The notes under the pieces were generated by a model. The model was not told where the DNA came from. It searched no databases and saw nothing but the letters and a program-made list of their open reading frames with translations. Made by a program: the position numbers and the translations under genes. From DAOUTW01 sp964523575 (GTDB taxonomy: Bacteria; Zixibacteria; MSB-5A5; GN15; JAAZOE01), in the NCBI GenBank assembly GCA_964523575.1, contig CAZGAV010000005.1:40242-104241 (forward strand): a stretch of DNA of 64,000 nt, read 5' to 3'. Of this stretch, positions 26,038 through 34,342 are shown in pieces; the stretch's first letter is position 1, and the number at the start of each line of letters is the position of its first letter.

Positions 26038-26113
26038 CTTACTACAAAATACAAATCAAAAACAGGCTCGTCCGGTGTACCATACCGGTCATATGTACCG
26101 CATCGGACAGCAT

Positions 26114-27442
26114 TTACGGTTTGAGGTCGTGGATTTTCATGCGGGAATAGAGCCGCCGGCGGCTGATACCCAGCATCTTAGCTGCCTCGGTCTTATTACC
26201 GTCGGTCCGCTCCAGAGCCTCCTGAATCATCTTTTTTTCGCTTTCGCCCAATGATCGATTGCCGATTGCCACAGACTCGGCATCGGGATTTTCATCATCG
26301 TCGATACCGATGCAAGTCGGATCGATCGGCTCATTGCCGGCCAGAATCATGGCCCGATCCAGAATATTTTTCATTTCCCGGATATTTCCCGGCCAGGAAT
26401 ATTGCGCCAGAATATCAAGAATTTCGGCGTCAAGGTCCGGGTGAGCGAAATTAGCCTTCTGAAGGAAGTATTTGGCCAGCAATGTAATATCCTCGGCCCT
26501 TTCTCTCAATGGCGGCATCGTGATGGGAAAGACGTTAATTCGAAAATACAAATCTTCGCGGAACCGGCCGTCTCTTACCAGGTCCTTCAGATTTCGATTG
26601 GTGGCCGTCAGGAGGCGGAGATCGACCGTGATTTCATCCACGCCGCCGACCCGGGTCAATGTCTGCTCCTCCAGGACACGCAATAATTTCGACTGCAAAC
26701 CCGAGGACATTTCGCCGATCTCATCGAGGAAAATAGTTCCGCCATCGGCCAGTTCGAATCGGCCCGGCTTGCGGGCGACGGCCCCGGTGAAGGCCCCTTT
26801 CTCGTGGCCGAATAATTCCGATTCCAGCAGAGTTTCCGTCAGGGCGGCGCAATTGACGGCGATAAACGGTTTTCCCCGGCGATGGGACAAATTATGTATC
26901 ATCTTCGCGGCCAATTCCTTGCCGGTTCCGGATTCGCCCGTGATGAGGACCGCGGTATCGGTAACGGCAACTTTTTTCAAAAGTTCCAACAGCTTCCTGG
27001 TGGCCGGGGCCTGACCGATAAATTCATCATAGGCGAGGGCGTCATAATCTTTTTCCCGCAATTCCTTTAGTTGGCGGGTGTGGCGAGCATTCAGCAGACG
27101 CCCGGCCTGCAGGGTCAATTCATCCAGAGGAAAAGGTTTGATAAGGTAATCGGAAGCGCCCTTTTTCATGGCCTCGACTGCGGTTTTGACCTCGGCGAAA
27201 GCGGTCATCATGATGACCAGAGTATCCGGACGATTTTGTCGCAACCAGCTGAGGATTTCCATACCATCCGGCGCCGGCAGGCGGATATCGCTGACAACCA
27301 GATCATACGACTGCTTTTGAAGCCGCTCCATTGCCTCCCGGCCGGTGCCGGCGGTATCCACCGCATGGCCGCCCTCGCCCAAAGTAGAGGCGATCAGCAT
27401 CGTCATTTTCGGTTCATCGTCGATTACCAGTATCCGGCTCAT
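26114..27442 (-). CDS. NtrC-family sigma-54 response regulator
   Basis: 442 residues: receiver (Asp52 in LVVSDIRLP), AAA+ domain with GESGTGKE, canonical GAFTGA (in GHEKGAFTGAVARK), Walker B GTIFLDEIGEM, and a Fis-type helix-turn-helix ('AAKMLGISRRRLYSRMKIHD'). All sigma-54 activation elements are intact, unlike the regulator at 15393. Its ATG overlaps the stop of the sensor kinase by four bases. Its likely target is the adjacent operon at 25937-23335. Confidence 0.95.
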   Translation of the reverse strand: MSRILVIDDEPKMTMLIASTLGEGGHAVDTAGTGREAMERLQKQSYDLVVSDIRLPAPDGMEILSWLRQNRPDTLVIMMTAFAEVKTAVEAMKKGASDYLIKPFPLDELTLQAGRLLNARHTRQLKELREKDYDALAYDEFIGQAPATRKLLELLKKVAVTDTAVLITGESGTGKELAAKMIHNLSHRRGKPFIAVNCAALTETLLESELFGHEKGAFTGAVARKPGRFELADGGTIFLDEIGEMSSGLQSKLLRVLEEQTLTRVGGVDEITVDLRLLTATNRNLKDLVRDGRFREDLYFRINVFPITMPPLRERAEDITLLAKYFLQKANFAHPDLDAEILDILAQYSWPGNIREMKNILDRAMILAGNEPIDPTCIGIDDDENPDAESVAIGNRSLGESEKKMIQEALERTDGNKTEAAKMLGISRRRLYSRMKIHDLKP

Positions 27443-28758
27443 TGATTATCTCCTGTCGGCAGGCTCACTTCGAAAGCCGTCATTCCTTCTATGTTATCGG
27501 TGATTCTTATGTTCCCGTGATGTTGCTCGGTAATCCGGCGGCAGAGATATAGCCCCAGGCCCGACCCCTGTGTTTTGGTTGTATAGAACGGCTCAAACAA
27601 CCGTTCGCGCTGGGATGCTTTTATCCCGGGGCCGTTATCGGAGACTCGAATGACGACCTTATCGCCGGCGGTCGCTGTTTCCATTGATACGGTTTTTTCC
27701 GATTTCTTATGCTCTTCAGAGGTGACGGCGTGGAAGGCGTTGAGCAAGAGGTTGATAATGACTTGCCTCAGCCCGACCCGGTCGGCCGTGATTATCGGGA
27801 GATTCTTCCCTCCCGAATAATGCAGACTAACTGCTTTTTCGTCGAATTGAGGTTTGAATTCGGTGACGATTTTCCGGCAGAGGGCGTCGAGATCGACGCG
27901 GTCGAGGCTAACCGAGGCATCACCCCGGGCGAAAGACAGATAACCGCTGACGATTTTATCCAGCCGCGCCACTTCTTCGACGATGAAAGCCGCCTCCGGA
28001 TCCTTATACTTTTTCTCAATCCTCTCCCCGGCCGCCCTGATAATCATCATCGGGTTTTTAATTTCATGGCTGACCACGGCCACCATCCGCCCCAGCGCCG
28101 CTTGAGAACTGGCCTGAAATAGTTTTTCCTCGGCCGTCGCCATATGGCGGTTATAAATGATATAAAGAATCAGGAGGATAATCACCACGCCCGCCGAGCC
28201 GCCGGCCAGAGCGATGAGATTACGGCGCAGATTCCCCATCAATTCAAAATACCCGGCCCCGGCTTCGACCACCAGCAGGGCGGCCACATCGTCATCGAGG
28301 TTATACAATGGAGCATAAGCCGATTTCAGATAAGTGCCATCGGCGTCATACAAAGCCGAGGCGGTCGGCCGCCCGGAAATGGCCTGGTTCAGGGAATCGA
28401 AATTGAGCTGGCTCAGCAAATACCCTTCGTGCGAAATATCCTCGCGGGTCGTCACCAGATAATTGAAATCGAGATCGATGACCGAGGCCTCGGAGAGGGA
28501 ATCGATGGCGGCCACGGAATCGAGATATAGCAGAATTTCGGCGTAAACGTCAAGGTTGTCGATCAAGAGCGCTTCAACGTCATCGGCCGAAACGTGCAAA
28601 GCCGCCGTCGCCGCTACACCCTGAAGGCGTTGCGATAGTTGCTGTTCAAGATAAAGGGTGATGGAATGATAATACCACCACCATCCGGCGTTGAAGGCCG
28701 CCAGCACCAGGGCGGTGAAAACGATCGCGCCCAGAGCCGCCTTTTTCCTCGATCGCAT
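27439..28758 (-). CDS. membrane sensor histidine kinase
   Basis: 439 residues. A transmembrane helix (about 8-28), a periplasmic sensor of about 150 residues, a second helix (about 182-203), then HisKA with VVSHEIKNPMM (His231), N-box VIINLLLNAFHAV, and G boxes DNGPGI and GSGLGLYL. The periplasmic part looks like a Cache/PAS-type sensor, but the family is not certain. Forms a two-component pair with the overlapping NtrC-type regulator. The signal is unknown; since the probable target operon encodes envelope proteins, an envelope cue is reasonable. Confidence 0.93.
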   Translation of the reverse strand: MRSRKKAALGAIVFTALVLAAFNAGWWWYYHSITLYLEQQLSQRLQGVAATAALHVSADDVEALLIDNLDVYAEILLYLDSVAAIDSLSEASVIDLDFNYLVTTREDISHEGYLLSQLNFDSLNQAISGRPTASALYDADGTYLKSAYAPLYNLDDDVAALLVVEAGAGYFELMGNLRRNLIALAGGSAGVVIILLILYIIYNRHMATAEEKLFQASSQAALGRMVAVVSHEIKNPMMIIRAAGERIEKKYKDPEAAFIVEEVARLDKIVSGYLSFARGDASVSLDRVDLDALCRKIVTEFKPQFDEKAVSLHYSGGKNLPIITADRVGLRQVIINLLLNAFHAVTSEEHKKSEKTVSMETATAGDKVVIRVSDNGPGIKASQRERLFEPFYTTKTQGSGLGLYLCRRITEQHHGNIRITDNIEGMTAFEVSLPTGDNQ

Positions 28759-28912
28759 AGCGTCAATAAAGGCCTTTTCTAATCGTCAAGTCAAGCGGCA
28801 AGTCCTGTCGGAAATGCCGTCGTAGCGCGCCCGTCATCCGGGCGGCTCGGCTATGAAATTATAACGCTGGTGATCGAAATTTTTTTTCGTATAATTGGAT
28901 GAGGAGCCCGAC

Positions 28913-29719
28913 ATGATCAGGTATTTATTCGCAATATTTTTTGTCTGTCTTATAATCGCGGCCGCCTGTGGCGGCTGTTCCCGGTCAGGCGACGATACCG
29001 CCCCGTGGGTTAAATATCAGACGGAAGAATTCAGCCGCGGCATAAGCACTCCCGACAGCGCCGCCGGGATTCATATCGTTATCGAATTCCCGAAAATGAC
29101 CGAGTCATCGCATCATGGGGTTGACCGTTATATCAACCTGTATATCGATTCGGTCCTGCATACTCATTTCGGGGACGTCGGAAAAGTCTTCAATTATAAC
29201 CAGATAATCGACAAATTCTTCGCCGATTATGATAATTTCATGAAGGATTTTCCCGCCAGCGACCTGGCCGGATGGTTCGACGAGGATTATGTCCGGGTCG
29301 TCTACGATACGATGGGGATACTGGCATTGGAATTCGATTATTCGGGCTACACCGGGGGCGCGCACGGCTATTCGCAGACCGATTACGCCAATTTTGACCT
29401 TCACAACGGCCGGCCCCTGAAACTGTCCGATATCCTTATCGCCGGCTTCAAAAAGCCGCTGACCCAAATTGCCGAAGCGGCGTTCCGACGGATGCGGAAT
29501 ATCCCGGCCGACAGCAGTCTGTATGCCGCCGGTTTCTGGTTTCCGGACAGCGTTTTTACATTAAATAGCAATTTTTCATTGAGGGCCGACAAAATTATTT
29601 TCTTCTACAATGATTATGAAATCGCGCCCCACTCAATGGGGCCGACCGAGATCGATATCCCCTACTCCCGCATCGAAGATCTGATCGATCCCCTCGGTCG
29701 GCTGAGTTATCTGAAATAG
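28913..29719 (+). CDS. lipoprotein with DUF4163/DUF3298 (RsiV-like) domain
   Basis: 269 residues from the ATG at 28913 (GAGGAG site). The signal peptide ends in a lipobox-like IIAAAC. The C-terminal half has the DUF3298 hallmark 'YSGYTGGAHGYSQTDYANFD', and the region before it fits DUF4163 ('VIEFPKM...VDRYINLYID'). The same pair of domains occurs in the lysozyme-sensing anti-sigma factor RsiV, but no sigma factor is adjacent. It may bind peptidoglycan or a lysozyme-like ligand; function inferred only. Confidence 0.78.
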   Translation: MIRYLFAIFFVCLIIAAACGGCSRSGDDTAPWVKYQTEEFSRGISTPDSAAGIHIVIEFPKMTESSHHGVDRYINLYIDSVLHTHFGDVGKVFNYNQIIDKFFADYDNFMKDFPASDLAGWFDEDYVRVVYDTMGILALEFDYSGYTGGAHGYSQTDYANFDLHNGRPLKLSDILIAGFKKPLTQIAEAAFRRMRNIPADSSLYAAGFWFPDSVFTLNSNFSLRADKIIFFYNDYEIAPHSMGPTEIDIPYSRIEDLIDPLGRLSYLK

Positions 29720-29745
29720 TAAACGACTAAGGCGGAGTGAAGGTC

Positions 29746-30450
29746 ATGGTTATCGCGAAATTGAGAAACGAAATCGCGCGATATGACACGCCGAAAAATT
29801 GGCTTAACTATCAGCGTTTCTTTAAAGAAAGGCTGAAGCATCCCTACGGCCTGAAATCGTCTATCCTCAGAAAAATTTCAGTCGAATGTTTCAGAGATAT
29901 ACAACAACTGACGAAGGCCGATATATTTGCCTATTGCGACCGCCTGGTTGAATCGGGAGAACGATATCATCGCTTTTTTGGTTTCGAGTGGGCCTTCAAA
30001 ATAAAAGGTCGATACGCCGCCGGCGATTTCAGGCGGTTCGAATCGTGGCTCAAAGAATACGTCGATAATTGGGGGGCATGCGATCATCTGTGCTGTGGTG
30101 CGCTGGGGCATTTGATCTGGCAATTTCCCGAGACCGTTCCGAAAACCAAAAAATGGATACCATCGAAAAATCGCTGGCTTCGACGGGCCGCCGCCGTCAG
30201 CTTGATTGTCCCGGTTCGTCATGAATTGCTTCTGGATGAAATTTTCGATACCGCCGATCGACTTTTGCGGGATACTGACGATCTGGTTCAGAAAGGTTAT
30301 GGCTGGATGCTGAAGGAGGCATCCAACCGTTTTCCCGATCAGGTATTCGTTTATGTTATGAAAAATAAAGACGATATGCCGCGCACGGCGCTCCGCTACG
30401 CCATCGAAAAATTGCCGCCCAACCGGCGAAAAGAGGCTATGAAAAAATAA
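29746..30450 (+). CDS. AlkD-like DNA alkylation repair glycosylase (HEAT-repeat)
   Basis: 234 residues from the ATG at 29746 (GGAG 8 bases upstream). A run of helical repeats with 'NWGACDHLCCGALGHLIW' places a conserved Asp at residue 113, the position of the catalytic Asp of Bacillus AlkD. 'NRWLRRAAAVSLIVP' supplies the conserved Arg. AlkD removes bulky or cationic alkylated purines without base flipping. No iron or signal motifs; cytoplasmic. Confidence 0.85.
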   Translation: MVIAKLRNEIARYDTPKNWLNYQRFFKERLKHPYGLKSSILRKISVECFRDIQQLTKADIFAYCDRLVESGERYHRFFGFEWAFKIKGRYAAGDFRRFESWLKEYVDNWGACDHLCCGALGHLIWQFPETVPKTKKWIPSKNRWLRRAAAVSLIVPVRHELLLDEIFDTADRLLRDTDDLVQKGYGWMLKEASNRFPDQVFVYVMKNKDDMPRTALRYAIEKLPPNRRKEAMKK

Positions 30451-30488
30451 CCGCGTTAACGCGCGGAACAGGCGGGAAGGGGTACCGC

Positions 30489-31226
30489 ATGGATATATTC
30501 TGGGAAATTCATTCCGGTCTGCCACAGGAGGCGCCGGGAAGCGACGAGGCCACCGCAAAGGCCCTGTCTTTGATCGCCGATCTTCCCCGAGCTCCGAAAA
30601 TCCTCGATGTCGGATGCGGCCCCGGCCGACAGACCATAACGCTGGCCAAACAAACCGAGGGGCAGATATTCGCCGTCGATACCCATCGGCCTTTTCTTGA
30701 TGAACTCCTTCGGCGTGCGGCCTCGCATGGAGTCGGTCATCGGGTGACAGCCGTCAATCGTTCCATGACCGATATGGCCTTCGATAACGACTCCTTTGAT
30801 CTGATCTGGTCGGAGGGGGCTATTTACATTATGGGATTCCATAAGGGGTTGCGGGAGTGGCGGCGGTTCCTCAAGCCCGGCGGTTTCATGGCCGTCACCG
30901 AATTGAGCTGGCTGATCGATGATCCACCGGCCGAGGCCCGTAATTTTTGGGCAATAAGTTATCCCGATATGAAAACCCGTGAAGAAAATATCGCTTTGGC
31001 GGAGACTGCAGGTTATATCCCGATCGGCGATTTCACCTTGCCCGATTCTGCCTGGTGGGACGGGTATTATGGGCCGCTCGGGGATCGAGTGGCATCGCTC
31101 TATGAAAAATATGCCGGCCGGCCGGAAATGATCGCCGCCCTTAAGGCGGAGCTGGCCGAGATCCACCTGTTCAAAAAATATTCGTATGCCTACGGATACG
31201 TCTTCTATATCCTGCGCCTCGGATGA
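30489..31226 (+). CDS. class I SAM-dependent methyltransferase
   Basis: 245 residues with motif I 'ILDVGCGPGRQTITLA' (about 38-53), acidic loop VDTHRPF, 'DSFDLIWSEGAIY' (motif II) and 'LKPGGFMAVTEL' (motif III). This is a UbiE/Methyltransf_11-type small-molecule methyltransferase; substrate unknown. Located 38 bases after the AlkD-like gene and 132 bases before the first Cys-rich peptide gene. Confidence 0.9.
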   Translation: MDIFWEIHSGLPQEAPGSDEATAKALSLIADLPRAPKILDVGCGPGRQTITLAKQTEGQIFAVDTHRPFLDELLRRAASHGVGHRVTAVNRSMTDMAFDNDSFDLIWSEGAIYIMGFHKGLREWRRFLKPGGFMAVTELSWLIDDPPAEARNFWAISYPDMKTREENIALAETAGYIPIGDFTLPDSAWWDGYYGPLGDRVASLYEKYAGRPEMIAALKAELAEIHLFKKYSYAYGYVFYILRLG

Positions 31227-31243
31227 GAATCTGAAAATTTCAT

Positions 31244-31272
31244 TTGCATCAATTCCAATTCAAGTCTATAAT
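31244..31272 (+). promoter_or_regulatory. promoter of Cys-rich peptide 1
   Basis: TTGCAT (31244-31249), 17-base spacer, consensus TATAAT (31267-31272). It would give an approximately 80-base leader containing the hairpin CCGGCC-gcat-GGCCGG (31302-31317). Confidence 0.5.
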
Positions 31273-31358
31273 GATATGTCTGAAATTATTTCATCAGGTG
31301 ACCGGCCGCATGGCCGGCCCCACCATGTTATATGGCCTCATTCGTACGGAGGTTGACA

Positions 31359-31493
31359 ATGGTCTATCTCATCGATCCTCAGGATGTGTTGTCGGGTAAA
31401 CCGTGCAAGACTTTTTGCGAGCTGGTATGCTCCACCTTGTGCGTTACCAGGACGGCCTGCGCCATCAAGCCGCTTTACGGTATCGACACCTGA
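31359..31493 (+). CDS. Cys-rich mini-peptide 1 (new family, paralogue at 34033)
   Basis: A 44-residue peptide with a strong CGGAGG ribosome-binding site. The N-terminus is MVYLIDPQDVLSGKPCK, then five Cys at 16, 20, 24, 28 and 34 (spacing CX3CX3CX3CX5C), ending IKPLYGIDT. No signal peptide or transmembrane helix. The gene at 34033-34155 encodes a 40-residue paralogue with the same two ends (M-[VI]-YLIDPQ, KPCKT, A-[IV]-KPLYGI) but a different Cys-bearing middle. That pattern, conserved flanks around a variable Cys-rich core, is typical of ribosomally made peptides that are modified or metal-bound, but no maturase is adjacent. It has its own promoter and hairpin, so forms a separate transcript. 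I recognise no named family. Confidence 0.75.
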   Translation: MVYLIDPQDVLSGKPCKTFCELVCSTLCVTRTACAIKPLYGIDT

Positions 31494-31515
31494 TCTGAGA
31501 TCTAAGTATTACCGT

Positions 31516-31560
31516 CGGGCAGGGGCGGTTATGGCCGCCCCTTACCCGGCAAATATTTTC
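31516..31560 (+). terminator. terminator of Cys-rich peptide 1
   Basis: AGGGGCGG (31521-31528) pairs with CCGCCCCT (31535-31542), with outer GGG/CCC extension, followed by 'aaatatttt'. About 25 bases after the stop codon. Confidence 0.65.
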
Positions 31561-31664
31561 TTATAAACTCCCGCCTCAAATCCTGCAACCATCCGGTTTA
31601 ACATTTTAAAAACGGCCCTTTTCCGATATATTTGTACTATCACTCATTCTCCCCGAGGAATCTG

Positions 31665-32231
31665 ATGATTTTCGAAACGCCGCGCCTGCTTGTCCGAAAA
31701 GCCATAATCTCAACCGAGGATGTCGAACTATTCTACCGCCTGTGGACCGACCCGCGAGTGATGACCATGGTCGGGTTTCCGCAAGGACTGCGAATTACGC
31801 GCGATGACATCCGGCGAAAAATAGCTTCCGAGGACAAAACGGCATTCGACAAAAAATTGATCGTAGTTTTGAAGGCGTCGTCGCGAGCCATCGGCGAATG
31901 CAAGCTCGGTCGGCCCGGAGATGATGGTATCTCCGAAACCGACGTCAAACTGCTACCGCAGTTCTGGAATCATGGGTACGGCACGGAGATAAAGCGCGGT
32001 TTGGTCGATTATTTATTCCGGCATACCGACTGCCGGGCCATTCAAGCCACGCCCAATCGGAACAATCCCGCCTCGCAAAAAATGCAGGAAGCTGTGGGCG
32101 GCAGAAAAGTCGGCGAGGGGATTTTTCGTTTCCCCGAAGCCCAACGAGCCTTCACCTGCGATGTGCCCTATTATATTTATCATGTCTATCGAGAAGACTG
32201 GGAGCGTGGGAAAGGCAACGATGATGAATGA
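31665..32231 (+). CDS. GNAT-family N-acetyltransferase (RimJ/RimL-like)
   Basis: 188 residues from the ATG at 31665 (GAGGA site); the longer frame from 31632 has no ribosome-binding site. N-terminal 'IFETPRLLVRKAI' is typical of the Acetyltransf_3 subgroup, and 'FWNHGYGTEIKRGLVDYLF' is the acetyl-CoA-binding motif A. 'ATPNRNNPASQKMQEAVGG' completes the fold. Substrate unknown. Confidence 0.85.
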   Translation: MIFETPRLLVRKAIISTEDVELFYRLWTDPRVMTMVGFPQGLRITRDDIRRKIASEDKTAFDKKLIVVLKASSRAIGECKLGRPGDDGISETDVKLLPQFWNHGYGTEIKRGLVDYLFRHTDCRAIQATPNRNNPASQKMQEAVGGRKVGEGIFRFPEAQRAFTCDVPYYIYHVYREDWERGKGNDDE

Positions 32232-32270
32232 ATGGTGCCGGGCGTGCGGCGATGATTTGAAGATGATATT

Positions 32271-33455
32271 TTAAAGCCATTCGCTTTGCAGTCGATCCAG
32301 CAAGGCGGCCGTCATATCCTCCCATATAAAACGACGGGCGACCTCCACCCCGGCTTGCCGCGTAATGTCCGGGTCGGATTCGAGCATCTCCTTGATTGCG
32401 GTCCGCCATTTTTCGGGATCGCTGGGAACAACCCGCACGACCTCATCGGGAAATCGACGGAGTTCATCGATATTGGTCGATATCGAGGCCAGCCCGGCGG
32501 CGGCCATTTCGTAGAATTTCAGCGGATTGAGATAATGGAAAAACGGGTTATCCAGGTACGGCAGTAATCCCAGATCGAAAGCCCTCAGCACCGATGGAAT
32601 TTCGGCGTGCGAAAATTCACCCATGAAATGAATATTGGCCAGGGATTTCATTCGTTCGGGAATAGCCGGGTCGGCAATATGTCCGGCAAAGACAAAATTC
32701 CATTGCGGCTCCAACGCCGCCAGTTGACCGATCAGATTCCAGTCCATCCGTTCCGACAGCATACCGGCATACCCCAGACGCGGCGCCAGGATATCCAGAA
32801 TTTCCTTCCGGGGTTCCAGGCCGGGATCGGAAAGACTTTCAAAAATCCTCCGGGTCAGGCCGTTGCCAAACATCATCGACCGGCGATACCCCCCGGCGTA
32901 TTTCTCCTGAAGTTTCTGAGAGGTTGTCAGAAGCAGGTCAACGCGCTCGCGCATTTTCGCTTCCATGGCGTCGATACGGGGCGAATGTCTCCCGGTATTG
33001 TCGGCCAGATTATCGTATAATTCAAAAATACAGAAACTATCGGGGAAAAGATGCCTGACATATCCCTGATGCGGATAATTGAACCAGATTAGCGGCGACG
33101 GTTCAGCGATGCCGAGCCATTTCTGCAGATGTCGATACGAATGGCGGAGGGCCATCAGGTTCAGTTTCTCCAGAACCGGGATGCGATTGGCAATTTCGTC
33201 ATGGATCACATACCGGGGGCTATAGACAAAAAGACGGTCGCTAAGCTTTTCCAGGCGGGGTTTGCCGAAAAGCTCACCGACCCGACCGGGCTTTCGGAAA
33301 ACGGTCGTGACCGGACACAGGGGACGATTGACGACAACCACGGTGCTGTTGCGTTCCCGGGCCGCTTCGGCCAGGGCATAAACCATCGGCATCCGCATAT
33401 AAATCGGCAGTTCGACAGCGGCAAAGAAAAGGATAATTTGCGGCAATGGTTTCAA
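32271..33455 (-). CDS. GT4-like glycosyltransferase
   Basis: 394 residues with the GT-B arrangement: an N-terminal acceptor half ('IWFNYPHQGYVRHLFPDSFC', 'FELYDNLADN') and a C-terminal donor half with 'LGYAGMLSERMDWNLI', 'AFDLGLLPYLDNPFFHYLNP' and 'KFYEMAAAGLASIST', the GT4 EX7E-like region. It resembles UDP-galactopyranose or teichuronic-type transferases that build surface glycans. Start is a TTG without a clear ribosome-binding site; no in-frame ATG lies near, so the N-terminus is uncertain. It stands between the two Cys-rich peptide genes. Confidence 0.82.
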   Translation of the reverse strand: MKPLPQIILFFAAVELPIYMRMPMVYALAEAARERNSTVVVVNRPLCPVTTVFRKPGRVGELFGKPRLEKLSDRLFVYSPRYVIHDEIANRIPVLEKLNLMALRHSYRHLQKWLGIAEPSPLIWFNYPHQGYVRHLFPDSFCIFELYDNLADNTGRHSPRIDAMEAKMRERVDLLLTTSQKLQEKYAGGYRRSMMFGNGLTRRIFESLSDPGLEPRKEILDILAPRLGYAGMLSERMDWNLIGQLAALEPQWNFVFAGHIADPAIPERMKSLANIHFMGEFSHAEIPSVLRAFDLGLLPYLDNPFFHYLNPLKFYEMAAAGLASISTNIDELRRFPDEVVRVVPSDPEKWRTAIKEMLESDPDITRQAGVEVARRFIWEDMTAALLDRLQSEWL

Positions 33456-33535
33456 GTTTTTTCGACTTTCGGCATCATTGGTGGGGATATTATAAATTCC
33501 GACGCGACCCGATCAAAGGAAAAACGTCCGATATG

Positions 33536-33886
33536 TCAGGCGCTTTTGTCCTGCGCCAGCCATTCTTTCCAGATTTCGGGTTCATATCCGATTGTGACTT
33601 TCGATCCATACCGCACAATCGGCGTCCTGAGGAGCAGAGGATCGTTGAGTAATTCTTCTTCGAGGTCAAATTTCATATAGGCCAGATTGCGGTCGCGGTA
33701 CTGCCGGCTTTCGGTGTCGATCAGGCCTTCCGGTGAAACGACCCTGATGATATTCCGAAATTCGCCGGGGCTGAGACCTTTTTCGCGCAGGTCGATTATT
33801 TGAAGCGACACCCGCCGCTCTTTGAAAAATCGCTCGGCCTTGCGGGTTACTTTGCACTTGGGCGTTCCGAAAATCTGGACAACCAT
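33536..33886 (-). CDS. ArsC/Spx-family thioredoxin-fold protein
   Basis: 116 residues with 'IFGTPKCKVTRKAERFFKER' (active Cys11, single Cys of the ArsC/Spx/YffB type), 'DLREKGLSPGEF' and 'PLLLRTPIVRYGSKVTIGY'. Length matches the family. Members act as arsenate reductase, glutathione-dependent reductases or transcription modulators; which applies here is open. The ATG has a GGGGAAG site. Next to the second Cys-rich peptide on the same strand. Confidence 0.88.
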   Translation of the reverse strand: MVVQIFGTPKCKVTRKAERFFKERRVSLQIIDLREKGLSPGEFRNIIRVVSPEGLIDTESRQYRDRNLAYMKFDLEEELLNDPLLLRTPIVRYGSKVTIGYEPEIWKEWLAQDKSA

Positions 33887-33990
33887 GGATCTTCCCCGTC
33901 TGTTTTAACGGTGCAGTATAAGCCTGCCGACTCTTTTTGGCAAGGTGTCAAGGGAGTGATTTTGCGATGACTGAAAACAGGTAGGTATAT

Positions 33991-34018
33991 GGGTCGGGAA
34001 TCTTTCGATTCCCGACCC
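33991..34018 (-). terminator. hairpin downstream of Cys-rich peptide 2
   Basis: GGGTCGGGAATC/GATTCCCGACCC is a perfect 12-bp stem with a 4-base loop, 15 bases past the stop codon. No T-run follows on the minus strand, so it may terminate weakly or protect the mRNA end. Confidence 0.6.
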
Positions 34019-34032
34019 GATGACTTGATCGC

Positions 34033-34155
34033 TTACGGGCCGATGCCGTAGAGCGGCTTCACGGCGCAGAAGACCGGCAGGCACAAGGTGGTGCAGGCGT
34101 TGGTTTTGCACGGCTTGGCCGAAATCGTCTCCTGAGGATCGATCAGATAGATCAT
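34033..34155 (-). CDS. Cys-rich mini-peptide 2 (paralogue of 31359)
   Basis: A 40-residue peptide behind a near-perfect GGGAGGTGA ribosome-binding site. N-terminus MIYLIDPQETISAKPCK, four Cys at 16, 21, 25 and 30 (CX4CX3CX4C), C-terminus VKPLYGIGP. The ends match peptide 1 closely, while the middle differs in length and Cys spacing. No leader-cleavage or export signal. Own transcript: candidate promoter at 34234-34207 and a 12-bp hairpin after the stop. Function unknown; possible modified peptide, metal-cluster carrier or small regulator. Confidence 0.78.
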   Translation of the reverse strand: MIYLIDPQETISAKPCKTNACTTLCLPVFCAVKPLYGIGP

Positions 34156-34189
34156 GGCTTCACCTCCCTTCCTGTTCAATTGATGGATG

Positions 34190-34234
34190 ATCCTGTCAAG
34201 TGACAGGATATAAGCTATTTTTGAACGAAAACAA
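34190..34234 (-). promoter_or_regulatory. promoter and leader hairpin of Cys-rich peptide 2
   Basis: Minus strand TTGTTT (34234-34229), 16-base spacer, TATATC (34212-34207). The 20-base dyad ATCCTGTC-N4-GACAGGAT (34190-34209) overlaps the -10 and start region, a position suited to an operator or leader hairpin. Confidence 0.45.
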
Positions 34235-34342
34235 TATTCAGCCTCGATTCAATGTGGCCGGTTGGTATATAATACGATATCTTCCGGGCCGATGCGACTC
34301 CCGGCTCACCCTGAGGGCATTGTAATTTGAAAAGACCATGCT

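Noticed and set aside
28890..28895. A perfect TATAAT just before the lipoprotein gene at 28913
   Set aside because: The start of transcription would fall on the ribosome-binding site, and no -35 element is present.
31384..31566. Alternative 60-codon frame overlapping Cys-rich peptide 1
   Set aside because: No ribosome-binding site, different frame, and no counterpart at the second peptide locus; the 44-codon frame is supported by the paralogue.
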